Part shown: positions 9,896-21,302 of the stretch, in pieces | Numbering within the stretch: the first letter of the stretch is position 1 | How the letters are laid out: every line of letters starts with the position of its first letter | Origin: Amyelois transitella | Lineage: Eukaryota; Arthropoda; Insecta; Lepidoptera; Pyralidae | Direction of reading: 5' to 3' | NCBI RefSeq assembly: GCF_032362555.1 | Contig: NC_083508.1 | Span: 6,601,001 to 6,665,000 of the forward strand | DNA: 64,000 nucleotides | Notes under the pieces: model-generated | Seen by the model: only the letters and a program-made list of their open reading frames with translations | The model's database searches: none | What the model was told of the DNA's origin: nothing | Program-made: the position numbers and the translations under genes

Positions 9896-11179
9896 CTACT
9901 CTGTCAAGAAAGTAGCAGGAAAAGATCAATAATACACAAACTGTTTGTTATTCATCCAAATTTATTTTATCACCTTCAAAATATGCTCCTTTAGAAACGA
10001 TACACTTACGCCAACGAATAATCCAATCATCAAAACATTTTTTAAACGCTGTTTCCGGAATTGAGGTCAGTTCTCGCCGCGAATTCTCTTTTATGTCTTC
10101 TACCGATTGAAAACGGGTGCCACGAAGTGGTAATTTGAGTTTAGGAAAAAGAAAAAAGTCGGCTGGAGCCATATCTGGTGAATATGGTGGTTGCTCGATG
10201 GTATTTGTTGAGTGTTTGGTTAAAAATTCGTTCACAATGATGGCCTTGTGCGAAGGTGCATTATCATGGTGCAAAATCCAAGAATTTTCTTTCCACAAAT
10301 CTGGCCTTTTTCGTCGGATTTGCTCTCTTAAACGCCGCATAACACTCAAATAATATTCCTTATTTACCGTTTGACCTTCCGGCAAGAATTCCGAGTGCAC
10401 AACACCGCGATAGTCAAAGAAAACAGTCAACATGACTTTGACTTTTGAACGACTTTGGCGTGGTTTTTTCGGTTTCGGTTCAGTTGGAAGGCGCCACTCC
10501 GAAGCTTGTTGACTAGTTTGCATGTCAAACTCGTAAACCCACGTCTCGTCACCAGTAACAATGCGTTTCCAGCGACTCTCATGCGATTGAGTTTTTGAAA
10601 AAAATTCAGGTCTTTTGGGACTAGCCGAGCGGCAACATGTTTCATACCCAAATTATTAGTTAAAATGGTACGGATCGACTCGTGAGATACAGAAAGTTCG
10701 GTGGCTATCTCTCTCAAAGTTGAATGAGGATTTTCAGTCACTATTTCCTTCACTTTTGCGATGTTAACTTCAGTTGCAGACGTTGATGGCCTACCAGAGC
10801 GAGGCAAATCTTCCATCACATCTCGACCGCTTTTGAACGCTTTGTACCACTCATAAGCACGAGTTTTTGATAAAGTCGATTCACCGTAAGCCTTCTGTAA
10901 CATTTTCAGTGACTCCGAACACGATATTCCATTGGCAATGCAAAATTTAAGACAAACTCTTTGTTCGCTGTTTTTATCCATTATGAAATTAGCAATACAC
11001 ACTAGATATGATATAACTAAAAATAGCACTGTATTTAATGTAAACAACAGATGCAACTCAAACTCCGCGCCACAATGGAAAACAGTTGTGCCAATCTAAC
11101 AACAACAAAAAAAACAAAAATTTGAATTTGGGACCATAAATAAATAATCCATTCCCGATACTTTTCTGACTGAATGTAG
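9896..11179 (-). mobile_element. mariner-family element, about 1.28 kb
   Basis: Length and content fit an almost complete mariner. Both ends carry imperfect inverted repeats. The left end reads CTACTCTGTCAAGAAAGTAG. The right end, reverse-complemented, starts CTACATTCAGTCAGAAAAGT. A TA precedes the left end; the right TA is not exact. One transposase gene on the minus strand fills it. It lies between the two candidate terminal exons at 9.1 and 11.8 kb. Confidence 0.85.
9948..10981 (-). pseudogene. mariner transposase (DD34D), frameshifted
   Basis: The start at 10981 reads MDKNSEQRVCLKF and opens the helix-turn-helix half, which includes the LPRSGRPST linker. That frame runs past DLNFFQKLNRMR, where about 20 codons are missing relative to relatives and the frame changes. 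The second half then reads RIVTGDETWVYEF (first catalytic Asp), HHDNAPSHK (second) and PPYSPDMAPADFFLF (third). There are 34 residues between the second and third Asp, the DD34D spacing of true mariners. All catalytic Asp residues survive but are split between frames, so this copy cannot make a full enzyme. The stop lies at 9948-9950. Confidence 0.88.
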
Positions 11180-11767
11180 TCTATTATACTTGTTCATCTA
11201 TTTTAATGATTTTACCAAACTGTAACAATGTTGTTCTACCAACACATTACTCATTTCCAATCTTTAGGTATCTATCTATAGTCAATTAGTCACTTTAGCC
11301 ACATTTCTAGCTAAATTAAGCGAATTCTTTTTTTTTATTATTTCAATGACTCAGTATTATTACTTCGCAAACCGTAATAAAAGTAGGTGCAAACATATAG
11401 TTGGTCATGTATTTTTATTTGACTTGCAGATGGAAAATTATTTTTGAAATGAAATTTTAATAAGAAACTCGCACTGCACTTTACTGAAATTATGACTAAA
11501 CATATTTTTATTGTGTATTTTTCTGAAAGGTATGATTTAATTACAATGAATAGAATATAAAATACTTTAGTTTGTCAAATATCAAAGGAATGTGCGAATT
11601 CGTCACTGAACCCTTGCGAACTTATATATTATGCAATATTATCTTGTAGAATGCCAATTGTTTCTCGTCTTTGTCCTACAGACGACAGATGTACGACAAT
11701 GGTTTTACAAGTTTCCTTTTCCGTTTGACTTTTTACTTTAAAACACGATGTGCAATTGTTTTTTTCA
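11180..11767. other. AT-rich stretch ending in a splice acceptor
   Basis: No gene is seen. It looks like intron sequence, and the last 20 bases are a pyrimidine tract (TTGTTTTTTTCAG) forming the acceptor of the exon at 11768. Confidence 0.55.
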
Positions 11768-12232
11768 GATGACATCCCAATTCAAGCGGGTCAAGTGGTC
11801 CCTACAGAATCGACAGACATGTTAACGTCTATAACTGAAGAAGGAGAAACAGACTCCACGCCAATTCAAAGAGGCGCCGCAGTGCGAAATTCTAAACCGA
11901 AACTCGGTTCCTTCGGAGTAATCGGGAAAAAAGGAAAAGATACAAAAGACAAAAATGCTACAGTAGATAAAAAAGTCACAGTGAGAGATTCTGCCAAAGG
12001 GATTTGGAATTCGTTCGGTGGTGGCGGTGGCGATGTTGTAGATGCACAACAAAAAGCAGGTTCGACGGACGGCTCAACAGAAGCCAATGGCAGTTTGAAA
12101 GATGACAAAATGTCAATGAGTTCAATGCAAAACAGCACAGACAATTCTGATTCCCGTTCTCAAATAACTTCTGATTCTTTGGATCTTGATACTACGCCCA
12201 GATTCGCTGCTATGCAAGTCAGTTCTGTATGA
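11768..12232 (+). CDS. Candidate 3'-terminal exon, low-complexity C-terminus of an unidentified protein
   Basis: The acceptor TTTTTTTCAG ends at 11767. The exon is entered in phase 1, reads about 154 codons and stops at TGA 12230-12232. The sequence is hydrophilic and probably disordered: a Thr/Glu-rich start (DIPIQAGQVV, then TSITEEGETDSTP), a Lys-rich KKGKDTKDKN segment, a GGGGGD run, and a Ser/Asn/Asp-rich end (SMSSMQNSTDNSDSRSQ). No domain or membrane segment is visible. Codon use and the long clean frame in AT-rich surroundings support coding status. The rest of the gene is upstream, perhaps beyond the window. The about 1 kb after it is probably 3' UTR and intergenic DNA. I do not recognise the protein. 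Confidence 0.65.
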   Translation, partial: DDIPIQAGQVVPTESTDMLTSITEEGETDSTPIQRGAAVRNSKPKLGSFGVIGKKGKDTKDKNATVDKKVTVRDSAKGIWNSFGGGGGDVVDAQQKAGSTDGSTEANGSLKDDKMSMSSMQNSTDNSDSRSQITSDSLDLDTTPRFAAMQVSSV

Positions 12233-13264
12233 TGACCATTTGATTGTTTCTCCAAAATTGTTAAAGGTAGACTTTTGATGTTTCTTGTTGTCTGTACTTA
12301 ATCACGTTGCATATTGCAGATACTTTGGAGTAAGGGGTTTCCTTCACATCATAAATTCTTTGACTATTATCATATATTCCTAACTCATTTAAAAACAAGT
12401 TATTTCTTATCGAAATATTAACTAGATTATCGATCGAACTGACATTCAAAATTGACAGTATTTTTTTTTTGTTTTACGTTGTCACTACAAATTAAACTTT
12501 ACTTTGGTTGCCCAGTGTATTTATCTATTAAAATTATTAAGTCTTTATCTTTTGCGGGTAGACGGAGTCAATAGTGACAAGATCATGGTAAACTGGATAA
12601 ATGTTTGTTAAATTTAATGCATGTCTAATAAATCTAGACTTTGTTCCATTGAAATAACACTTACCAAATGTCTGTAACAGATCGTTTTAATACTAAACGT
12701 GAAATCAATAAGTGACTTGTCTTTCAAAATACCGTACTAGTTTCTTACTGACATACAATTTTCTTTTCAGTTGAAATTATTGTTTCTTCCGATTGATTTT
12801 CATTGAATACTACTTCGTATTATGTTAACTGTAAGGTGGTAGATATAGTTGTATATCAGTGGGAATATTTTAAGACAGCGACAATATAAATTATGTTTTA
12901 ATATTATTTAAAATATATTTTGTTTTTACTCATATGATATTTTATGCAATTCGAAATATTAAGTTCCTTTGGCTTACCTACATCAATCAGAAGTATAGTC
13001 ATTTGTTTATTGATGTAAGTCTGGCTTTTTACATTTTAAATTTTGAGCGTGTAAAAAACTGTAACTATCTGTTAAAATTTATTCATAGTTATTATTAAAC
13101 AGTACTTTTATTTCTGTTAATTGCTTCATTGTTAATTCAAAGCACATATTGTACACTTCCTGCACGTAACACGGCACGCGCGCGCCGTTTTTATCGCGCT
13201 TTTTGTTTTGATGTGAAACGGTCGACGTGAGCATGTTAGTATATTTTGTGTCAAACTAACTAGT
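12233..13264. other. Probable 3' UTR and intergenic DNA
   Basis: AT-rich with no further frame of interest. A short GCGGGTAGACGGAGTCAATAG fragment at 12556 resembles the family A SINE. At about 13172-13200 a GCGCGCCGTTTTTATCGCGC segment matches one arm of the small inverted-repeat element at 56029-56143. Confidence 0.55.
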
Positions 13265-13460
13265 TTGTGCAATGTGGTTTTCGGCACTTTAAAATAGAAC
13301 CACTCCATATATTTCCCATGAATGTCGTCAAAGGCGAAAGGGATAGGCTTATAAACTCAGGATTCCTCTTGTAGGCGGTGGACTAGTATGCAGCTAAACG
13401 TGGCCTTTCAGTTTTCAGGATTCGCAAGGGATTTGACGTGACTATTTGTATGAATGTCCC
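13265..13460 (+). repeat. SINE family A, diverged copy
   Basis: Sense copy with a degenerate head (GTGGTTTTCGGCAC), GAACCACTCC, an ATGTCGTCAAAGG stretch and a 3' part ending GCAAGGGATTTGACGTG before TATTTGTATG. Several substitutions indicate an older insertion than the copy at 884. Confidence 0.75.
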
Positions 13461-14634
13461 AGCTAGATTGAAACTGAAAAGGCATGTTGACAAATTTTTG
13501 TTTTGGTGTTCAAAAATTTAGTCTCACAACATCTAAAACATTGGGTGAAATCATCGCATCAATAAACAAAAAACTGTCTGAGATATAGGGAAGTAGACAT
13601 CACATAATTTGGGCGAGTCCAAAACGCTTCATACAAAATGACACCAGATTGTGATGTCATAGCTTAGATTTTTTCGTAGGTATCATGAAATTTGTTGAGC
13701 ACTTAACTCAATAAGGATGCGATGACAAGGTTTAAACAATGTCTTGTTATTATCTTTTTTTTATTTGTTTTAAAACAATTTTTTTCTTCGTTTTGGCAAA
13801 CTTCATTCGAGCTTATTTTTGCCAGTGTCGAGTTTATTTCTTTTTCAGTTCATGTCATAGAATTATAATTTGTATTGTTCGGGTAATAACTGTGAGTGCT
13901 TTATTTTGCCCTTTCTCAGGACTTTTTGGGACAATATCAGTCATTAAATCCACTATATTGTAACACTCTCCACTCATGCTTGTCCACGAACACTTAATCA
14001 TTAACTAGTTGTGCCAGCGGCTTCGCTCATGGACATTGTTATATTACGTAAACAGTATTTTTCTGGATGAAAATTATAGGGGACTTTTGTTCTTCTTAGT
14101 ACTCCTATCTTGCCCGCGAATTCGTACGCACAATGACTCCTGTGAGAATTCCTGGAAATCCTATGAGTGTCCACTACACTTTCTAATAATTGAACAAGCC
14201 AAATTAACGATATTTATAATTAAACAGCATTTTCTGCGGTTTGACTCGGCACATTGTCGTTCTTAGACAATTCCGCGGTAACATACTCGTACACGTTTCT
14301 TTTTACAGCATGAAAACATCCTTCTCAGTTCCTTAGTCAATCCAATAAGCATTGAATCTTTGCATGCAGTTAGGAATTATTTCTAAACGCGTAACTTTTT
14401 AGGATAGAGTTAAAACCCACTGCTAAAATTTTATACATAGCGCATACTTCAGACTACAAAGTACTTATTGAATGTTTCAGAAGCAAATTTTCGCAGAACC
14501 CGCGGAGATATAAAATTTCGTCACTATACTTATATTTTTACTAAACAAAATTAAAAATATCTCCCACCCCAAAGATCACCGTTAGAGCATCTGTACTTAT
14601 ACAAATGACTAAGGTGACTCAGAAAAGAGACATT
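13461..14634. other. Non-coding, AT-rich
   Basis: No gene is recognised. A 74-codon frame at 13739-13963 is Phe/Cys-rich from T-runs and is judged accidental. Nothing regulatory can be supported. Confidence 0.5.
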
Positions 14635-14715
14635 AGTACATAGCCCAGGTAGGATTTGAACTTGTGCCTCCACACGCATTCGCAATCAATCCATTCAAAC
14701 ACCGACGTAGGTAAG
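14635..14715 (-). repeat. SINE family C fragment
   Basis: Matches the GTACATGGCC and GGATTTGAA portion of family C (compare 34770-35100 and 30530-30785), read on the minus strand. Only the central B-box-like part is kept. Confidence 0.6.
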
Positions 14716-14988
14716 TACCTAACAAAAAAATATTTGGAGCGTTCATATTAATTAACGTAATTTCAGAATCTATAAATCCAATTAAAGTGCTGTAAAAGAA
14801 AAAATAATATCTCCGTTAAATTATGTCGATGAAATAATTTTTAATCATAAGAATTAGTATCCTTTTGTAGTAGTAATGCCCAAAATGCACCTATTAATTT
14901 ACATAATGTTTTCGTATAAAATATCTTATGGTTACTTACTTTATTATAGAAATTAGATATATGGTATCGCAAACTTTTTATAGATCTA

Positions 14989-15333
14989 CTAGCTGTCCCA
15001 GCAAACGTTGTTTTGCCATATAAATAATTTTTAAGTAATTTCTAGTTAAAAAAAATGTTAGGAGTGGACAGCCCTTATCACTAAGGGGTATGAAAAATAG
15101 ATGTTAGCCGATTCTCAGACCTACTCAATATGCTCACAAAATTTCATGAGACTCGGTCAAGGTTTCGGAGTAGTACCGGAAAGAAGAATTTTAAATACAT
15201 TTTTGTTGTAAATTGTATGCATATGTAATGAACCATGTGAATGTAAATTTATAATCGGTTCTGTAGTTTTTGAATTTATTCACTACAATGCAAACATACA
15301 AAAATACAAATCTTTTCTCTATTAGTACATAGT
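14989..15333 (-). mobile_element. Helitron-like non-autonomous element
   Basis: The left boundary reads ACTAGCTGTCCCAGC, the reverse complement of a Helitron 3' end (CTAG^T). The body has the typical lepidopteran phrases CAAAATTTCATGAG and CGGTTCTGTAGTTTTTG, and the right end lies near ATTAGTACAT. The right boundary is approximate. Confidence 0.6.
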
Positions 15334-15732
15334 GTGAATAATCCACACTTTAAATCATTAATATTATCAAACAAAAATTTTGGAAAAAATATTACAGCCC
15401 AAACAATAAAACGTTCGGGTTCCCGCTGAAAAGTAGTTTTAAAACTATGACAACATGCAATTTAGTATTTTTTGGTTTAGTTATAGCCAATGTGCATACC
15501 GGTTTGCTTTTTCAGTACCATCCGTTTCAAAAATATGTTATGTTGACAGACATCGTTATCAAAACCCAATTGGTACAGTTCTACATAAATTGATAATAGT
15601 TAAACCGTGACATCACTCAAGTTTGAGATAAACAAATGGCTCTAAACAGTTCACTAGCCACCAGTTTATTGCTATTTATTGCTCACTACACTTGATGTGT
15701 TGCGATACGTTCCAGGAATAGATTTGTTTAAG

Positions 15733-15739
15733 TATAAAA
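15733..15739 (+). promoter_or_regulatory. TATA-like box upstream of the MBF2-family gene
   Basis: TATAAAA occurs 23-29 bases before the predicted ATG. If it were the TATA box, transcription would start at or just after the ATG at 15762, so either an upstream start element is used or the match is fortuitous. Confidence 0.25.
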
Positions 15740-15761
15740 AGTCCTTAAAATTACGAAAGTA

Positions 15762-16221
15762 ATGAAGTTTGTTTTATTTTTAACTTTAATAGTACTCGCT
15801 TGTGTTTCAAAATGTTATTCTACGGATTTAATTGTTGGAACAACATTCAATACAAATTTGGCATGGCAGCATAAAGCAGATTACATGGGAATCCCTTTTA
15901 AAAAACGAGTAAAAGAAGTGTTTTATTCAGATCCTGCACAAAGGAATATTAAGGTAAGGATATTTAAGATAAGGAAAGAATCAAATGAGTTACCCTCAAT
16001 TTCCTAATATCATGGTTACTCAATTATTTGCTGTCGATTGTCTATAATTTGTTTGATTTCAACTGATCGATTGTCTGTAGGCCATCGTTGCACGAGATAT
16101 CGAGCATACGCAAGCGAGCGCCACGATAACTTCAGGAGGCGTCGGCTTCCCCTATGTAAACCTACGACTGAAGAGTGAACGCGGCAGCGGAGTACATTAT
16201 CAAGTTGAAATATATGTATGA
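15762..16221 (+). CDS. MBF2-family small secreted protein
   Basis: Two exons, 15762-15953 and 16081-16221, joined in phase 0 across a 127-bp GTAAGG...TGTAG intron, give 110 residues. Residues 1-20 (MKFVLFLTLIVLACVSKCYS) are a clear signal peptide. The mature part has the family pattern of an N-terminal DLIVGTTF strand and a C-terminal IKAIVARD, GGVGFPYVNLRLKSERG and YQVEIY. This pattern is that of insect MBF2-like proteins, named after a Bombyx transcriptional co-activator though most members are secreted or salivary peptides of unknown function. Secretion is inferred here and a nuclear role is not supported. It lies tail-to-tail with the gene at 16405-17989, 183 bp away. Confidence 0.88.
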
Positions 16222-16404
16222 GTTATAGAAAACGAAATAATATATTGCTATAGCTTTTTTATCTTTGATATTTAAATATTACCTCAGTCAAGATATTTAT
16301 TTATAGGTATAAAAGAAACTTGAAAGTAATAAGCACTTCGGTTGTAAGAACAAAATAATTATATTAAAACTTAAATACAATTACAAGTCAATTATCAAAT
16401 GTAC

Positions 16405-17989
16405 TTAGCGCCCCATAAAATAAGTATTAATATAGGGATCAGGAGCCTTTTCACGTCTTTTAAATTTATCAATATCACCGTTTGTATTTTTTGGTATAAT
16501 GAAAACATCATTTCGTGGGGCATCAGGAACGAAGTCTGTGACAAGGGGTAAACTATCTACGTTACGAGTAAAGGCGTTCGGATTATTTGTACGTAAGAGT
16601 TGTTGCAGCTTCACAATCGTAGCTGCTTGTTCGTCGTGCTCGATTTCATTCACCAGTATGGGCAAATTTGCTGCACACACCCATAAGTAGAACTCGCTTA
16701 CTGAAATCACACGAAAGCACTCGTAAGGATCGAATTTTCCTATATAATATTTTTGCGTTTTTTATATGTCGAATCTTAAAACATGTGTAGAGATGACATC
16801 TGTTTGTATATACTTACAAAGGAAAAATCCTGCTGCCACGCTAGCCCCGATGAGCAGTCCAATATCCATTGTGTTTTGTTTGAGCACTAACAGTGCCGTA
16901 GCCACAATTATAGACAACATTATCAAGCGCACCAACTCGATTAGTATGTACGGGATCATAAGCATGTTGTTGCACTATTTCCCAGAATAAAAAGAAATAT
17001 AATTGCTTCGATGTATTCACGTAAATACATATCAAAAACAAGCTGTGTTACAAACTGGTACATGCGTAAATCAGATGTATCCTTCTATCTGTAGGTACTA
17101 TACGACCATCTCTGATGCTTTGCCAATTTATATATATATAACGAATGAATATACAGATTTTAATTATCCTTACCATATAAGCTCCATAAAGGAATACAAA
17201 ACATATAATTATGTAAACAACAGTTGTTCCGATACCCAGTTTAAAGTATCTTTCAGGATCTGTAAAATTTTAATTAAATTATTACAAACAATATCTTATG
17301 TAACAAGTGTAAGTTACATATTAATTTCACTTACCAGATTTTAAATTATCAATGTACTCCTTTGTATATATAAGCACCATGTCGTCTGTTAATTGATTTA
17401 ACATAGTCATAAATTTCTCCACATGAGTGTAACCCAAACAGCATGTGACCAACGCAGCCAATGCCTGCAACTGGGCCAAGTACATTATTGGAAAATCATG
17501 TAAAAGCTGTTTAAGACCCACAAAGAAATGCATAAATTATTCAATAAGTACTCGGCACTTTAGATTAACCAAAATGGTGCAGCCATTGCTGCTACTAGCG
17601 TTTTTAATCTATAATAATATAATAAAGCTGAAGAGTTTGTTTGTTTGTTTGAACGCGCTAATCTCAGGAACTACTGGTTCAAATTAAATCATTATTTTTG
17701 CGTGGAATAGACCATTTATCGAGGAAGGCTTAAGGCTATATATGTAACATCACGCTGCAACTATTAGGAGTGAAGAAATAATGGAAAATGTGAAAAAAAA
17801 CGGGGAAAATTATTCATCCTTGAGGGCTTCAATGATGCCCAAAATAACTATTTCACGCGGACGAAGTCGCGGGCACAGCTAGTTTAAAAATAAAAACACA
17901 AATTACATACATACTGTTGAAAATATTCCAATTAAAATTCCTCCCAATCGAAGTGAAAACCAGAAACAGCAGCTGTACACGAATGCCAT
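16405..17989 (-). CDS. Insect four-transmembrane protein of unknown function
   Basis: Five exons fit splice consensus and phase: 17989-17915, 17506-17335, 17259-17174, 16974-16818 and 16739-16405 (825 nt, a multiple of three). Four hydrophobic segments are visible: near residues 1-25 (MAFVYSCCFWFSLRLGG), 26-48 (after LLHDFPIMY), in the third exon (GTTVVYIIICFVFLYGAYM) and in the fourth (IMLSIIVATALLVL and IGASVAAGFFL). The last exon begins in a FDPYECFRVISVSEFYLWVC segment and ends in a polar tail. The layout is that of small insect tetraspan proteins; I cannot name it. Oddity: the junction of exons 4 and 5 creates TGA (T from 16818, GA from 16739-16738). A TTTATT polyadenylation signal for this strand lies near 16299. 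An upstream in-frame ATG at 18124 exists, but the one at 17989 starts at a natural hydrophobic end. Confidence 0.7.
17608..17882 (+). mobile_element. Helitron-like non-autonomous element
   Basis: It starts A^TCTATAATAATATAATA and ends with ACGAAGTCGCGGGC, ACAG, CTAG^T, matching Helitron rules (insertion between A and T, CTRR 3' end after a small hairpin). It sits in the first intron of the membrane-protein gene on the opposite strand. Confidence 0.75.
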
Positions 17990-17999
17990 TTTACAAAAA

Positions 18000-18571
18000 C
18001 AATAATATCGTTCTTTTACGCGGTGACTTTCAAATCTGCCTCTATGTACTGGTATAAAAGCTTTCAAATTGTAGTAAAGCATGACAATGGAATAATTACT
18101 ACCACCTAAATAGGTAGCAATCATAATAGATTAAATCATAAACTCAACGATATGGAAGGAGACCTATAATCGATATGTTATTATACCTTTAGAGGCCTAT
18201 TCTCAAGCTGTAGTAAATTTTGTAATTTTACACTTTTGTACTTCGTCTTCATATAAATATTAAGTTTGATATGAATGCTTTTTGCATCCAACGTTGTCAC
18301 CTTAGTTACCTGCGCGATTTCGGTATTTACTTCTAAGATTAATTTATTCATCAAATAACATATACGGGACCATTTCACCGCCATCAATTAATAAATTTAA
18401 CATCGCGTGTCAGTGACTCGTCAAATACAATTTCTCCATGCAAGGTACTAGCCTTATCTATAGTTCCAGTGTCACGCTCACGCGGGCAATTACTACTATT
18501 AACCTCATGCATGAGAACTTTCATTGTGTAAGTAAATCAATACAATTATTCATACAAGCAAGTAATAATAC
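18000..18571. other. Upstream region of the membrane-protein gene
   Basis: Probable 5' UTR or promoter of the minus-strand gene ending at 16405. A 68-codon minus-strand frame (18181-18387) contains a potential donor (GCGCAG^GTAACT), but no family is recognised and it is not called as a gene. Confidence 0.4.
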
Positions 18572-18582
18572 AATGGTGTCTA

Positions 18583-18775
18583 TGTCTACATGTCTATATC
18601 CCCCGCGGGGTAGACAGAGCCAATAGACATCAAAAAACCGAAAGGCCACGCCCAGCTGCTTGGCCTAATGATAGAATTGAGATTCAAATAGTGACTAGCC
18701 CATCGCCTACAAGAGGAATCCCAAGTATAAAAGCTTATTGAGTCGCGTTTTACGATATCCATGGCAAAGAGATGT
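18583..18775 (-). repeat. SINE family A copy
   Basis: Antisense copy: CTATATCCCCCGCGGGG, GTAGACAGAGCC, GATAGAATTGAGATTC and CATGGCAAAGAGATG in order. The GTGCCG head is missing. Confidence 0.85.
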
Positions 18776-18874
18776 CTGTTTGAATATATAAAGGATTCAG
18801 TTCTCAGCAGTACCTACCTAACGATCTGAACTAATTTTTTGTAGAATTTGAACGAATTTTTATAATGAAAAGAA

Positions 18875-19600
18875 TAGAATAGGTAGGTAGATTTATTTCA
18901 AAATTGGATACAAGGTACCTATAACTTTTTTTATTGACGTCACATCACTTAAATCTAATTATAACTACTACCGCTTCCAAAGCGCATGTGTAGAAGAAGC
19001 GGCGGAACAAACTACACTGCAGCATTTTCATCGGACGTCAATTAATCAAATATAGATCTCTAAAATCTAAATCGTGGACGAATGCACATTGTCTGCATTA
19101 AAAAACATGAATGAATGTAGAACTAATTATATCGAATTGTCCTTTTTTGTAGAATGAAAATAGTTTGCATGTCTGCTGCTGATCCCCAAAGCAGAAGACC
19201 ATAAGACATTAAACTATGAAAATAACTAAAATATACTAGCTTAGCAGTTGCCACTTCCGTCAAATGCCTAATACGACGAATAGCGTAAGCTGCAGAACTA
19301 AGCCTTTTAGAAAGTTTCAAAATGTGAGCATACATTAGATTCAAATTTGAAATGGTATTCTATCAACAAAATGTAATCTTTTACTACTTATACTAATATC
19401 CACATTAGCCTGCCACACATTGGGAAGTGTAAACTTAATGCATTGGGTCTAATTTGCATTTAACAGTAAGTTGTTGATTGGAAACCAGTTAGAAATGGCG
19501 GCTAAAATTATTTTTAAGAAGGGTTTCAGTTTCATTACTGCGTGAATCACTATTAGAAGTTAATTCCAACGGTATATTTGTAAAAAAAATTCAAATTAAT
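18875..19600 (-). mobile_element. Jockey/CR1-like non-LTR retrotransposon, degenerate 3' part
   Basis: Read on the minus strand it carries RT C-terminal sequence. A recognisable FPINNLLL segment lies near 19470-19490. A later segment (about 19125-19340) contains LMSYGLLLWGSAADMQTIFI. This is followed by an internal deletion, the conserved 3' UTR with GCGCTTTGGAAGCGGTAG, and a TTCTA-type tail near 18880. It is the same family as 28351-29205, which keeps a longer C-terminal frame. Stops and deletions mark it as dead. Confidence 0.75.
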
Positions 19601-20101
19601 TTACTATTTCTGTTGTAGAAATAATTTTCCTATTATCAAATTTAATTTCATCAATATTTTCTTTAAAATTACATCTACCAGTTTCCTTGTAGGTATATAA
19701 TATTCCAGGTTTCCTTTGTTTTGTTGGGATTTGTAAAACAAATCTACTGGACTGATATAGTCTAGTCTAGCCTTTATTTCAACGGAAACGGCCACTAGAA
19801 ACACGTAAAACCTAGTTATCCCTATATACGCAAAATTTTCTAGAAAATTGGTTCAGTAGATTACGCGGCATGAGACAACGAACTAACAAATAAACTTCGC
19901 ATAATATTAGTTTGGATATTTTATTGAATAGTTTTATTACTTCATTTTTTTCTATGTTATATACAACCATAAAGGAAAAAAATTCAAAACCGGTCAAGTA
20001 CGAGTCTGACTCGCGCACGAAGACTTCTTCCTCTTTATAAAAATCGACCAAAAATTGCTTTAAAATAACTTTTTTTGTATTGGAGCTCCCTTTTATATTA
20101 A
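19601..20101. other. AT-rich DNA without recognised genes
   Basis: Two short minus-strand frames (19604-19804, 19812-20051) have no recognisable motif. Nothing else can be supported. Confidence 0.5.
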
Positions 20102-21302
20102 TTAGGTCCTTACATATTGAATTGGCTTTTTTGTACTGGCCACTTTAATCACAAATTTCTCCCCGTTGGTTAGGATTAGCGTTGAAAATTCCGAAAGAAA
20201 CAAATTGTAGGTATTTTAACGGTGAAAGAAACGTTTTTTCGTTTTTTACCGTTTTATTGGTTTGTTACATTGAAATATATCACAATAAAACCTTGGGGAA
20301 AAAACGGTTTTATTGAGATTTTCGTCGTTTGTTTCGAAAAATAAAAAAAAAAGGATTGGAAAACTATATATATATTCTATGTATAATTACCAATTTTTAA
20401 AACAATGATGCATATTGTAAGGTAATAAATACTTTTCCTATCGTATTTTTCCGTTTTATTAATAAAAAACATGAAATATTTCATTCTTATCTTTCTTGAA
20501 ACTTTCGTAAAAATCTTGTATAAATACTAGGGAATTTGAAAAAAACCGGAAAATTTCCCGCTTTTTTCAACCCTAGTTAGGATTTCGAATTCAAATTTAT
20601 ACAGCTATTAACACATGTATTTGTGTTTCGTTAACCGTCATTCATTAGTTTTCTTTCTTCTGATTTTTCTGTTTGGGTCACTAAGGAAGGTCACTTTACA
20701 AAATGGAAAACTTGAAATATCGCATTATTTATGAGTACGAGTACCACCGTGGCACCAGTGCTGCGGTAACGGCTCGGACGTAGGGTTATTGATGTGTCTG
20801 GCGGTCGTGTCGCAAAAGAAAATCAGGGCGTATTGGGTTCCGTTTTCGTTCTGGAAATTTCGACCTGCAGAACAAGCCCCTTAGACCGCCAGAGACACTA
20901 GTTGATAATGAAGAAATGAGGGCTATTGTGGAAACGTAACCATCGCAAACCACGACAGAGTTAGCTTCAAGCTTCTGGGTTAGTAATAAAACTATTTTAA
21001 TCCACTTGAAGCTAATCTTCCCAAGATTAAGAAAATGCGTGTCGACTGCTGCGTTACATTACTTAACCGGCATAATAACGAAGAGTTTTAAATGAAATCA
21101 TTACCTATGATGAAAAGTGGATTCTTTACGATAATCGGAAACGCTCATCGCAAAGCCTGCCAACCAGCCAAATTCCGTCCCAACCTAAAATTGACCCAAA
21201 AATGTTACGTTTACAAAAAGCGTTTGGTGGACTAGTGCCCATGTCATCCATTACAGTCTTCTTAAATCTGGCCAGACGATTAAGCAGACATTTATTGTCG
21301 GT
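20102..21302 (+). mobile_element. Degenerate mariner (TTAGGTCCTT-end family) with nested hAT MITE
   Basis: The left end TTAGGTCCTT (20102-20111) is identical to the ends of the small element at 33271-33634. A 5' leader shared with that element is split by the hAT-like MITE at 20177-20575. From an ATG at 20703 the decayed transposase can be followed in several frames: EYHRGTSAAVTA near the start, VDNEEMRAIVE and TTELASSF, then a DEKW-like site near 21112, and WWTSAHVIHYSLLKSGQT near 21230-21290. It is cut at about 21302 by a Jockey-like fragment. Many stops and frameshifts. Confidence 0.78.
20177..20575. mobile_element. hAT-like MITE, 399 bp, with 8-bp target duplication
   Basis: Perfect 8-bp flanking repeat GTTAGGAT (20169-20176 and 20576-20583), the size expected for hAT elements. 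Ends: TAGCGTTGAAAATTCCG on the left, and TAGGGTTGAAAAAAGCGGG as the reverse complement of the right. The interior is AT-rich with CCGTTTTA repeats and has no transposase. Confidence 0.85.

Noticed and set aside
13739-13963. Hydrophobic 74-codon ORF
   Set aside because: Phe, Cys and Ile come from T-rich runs; no start context, splice sites or family.
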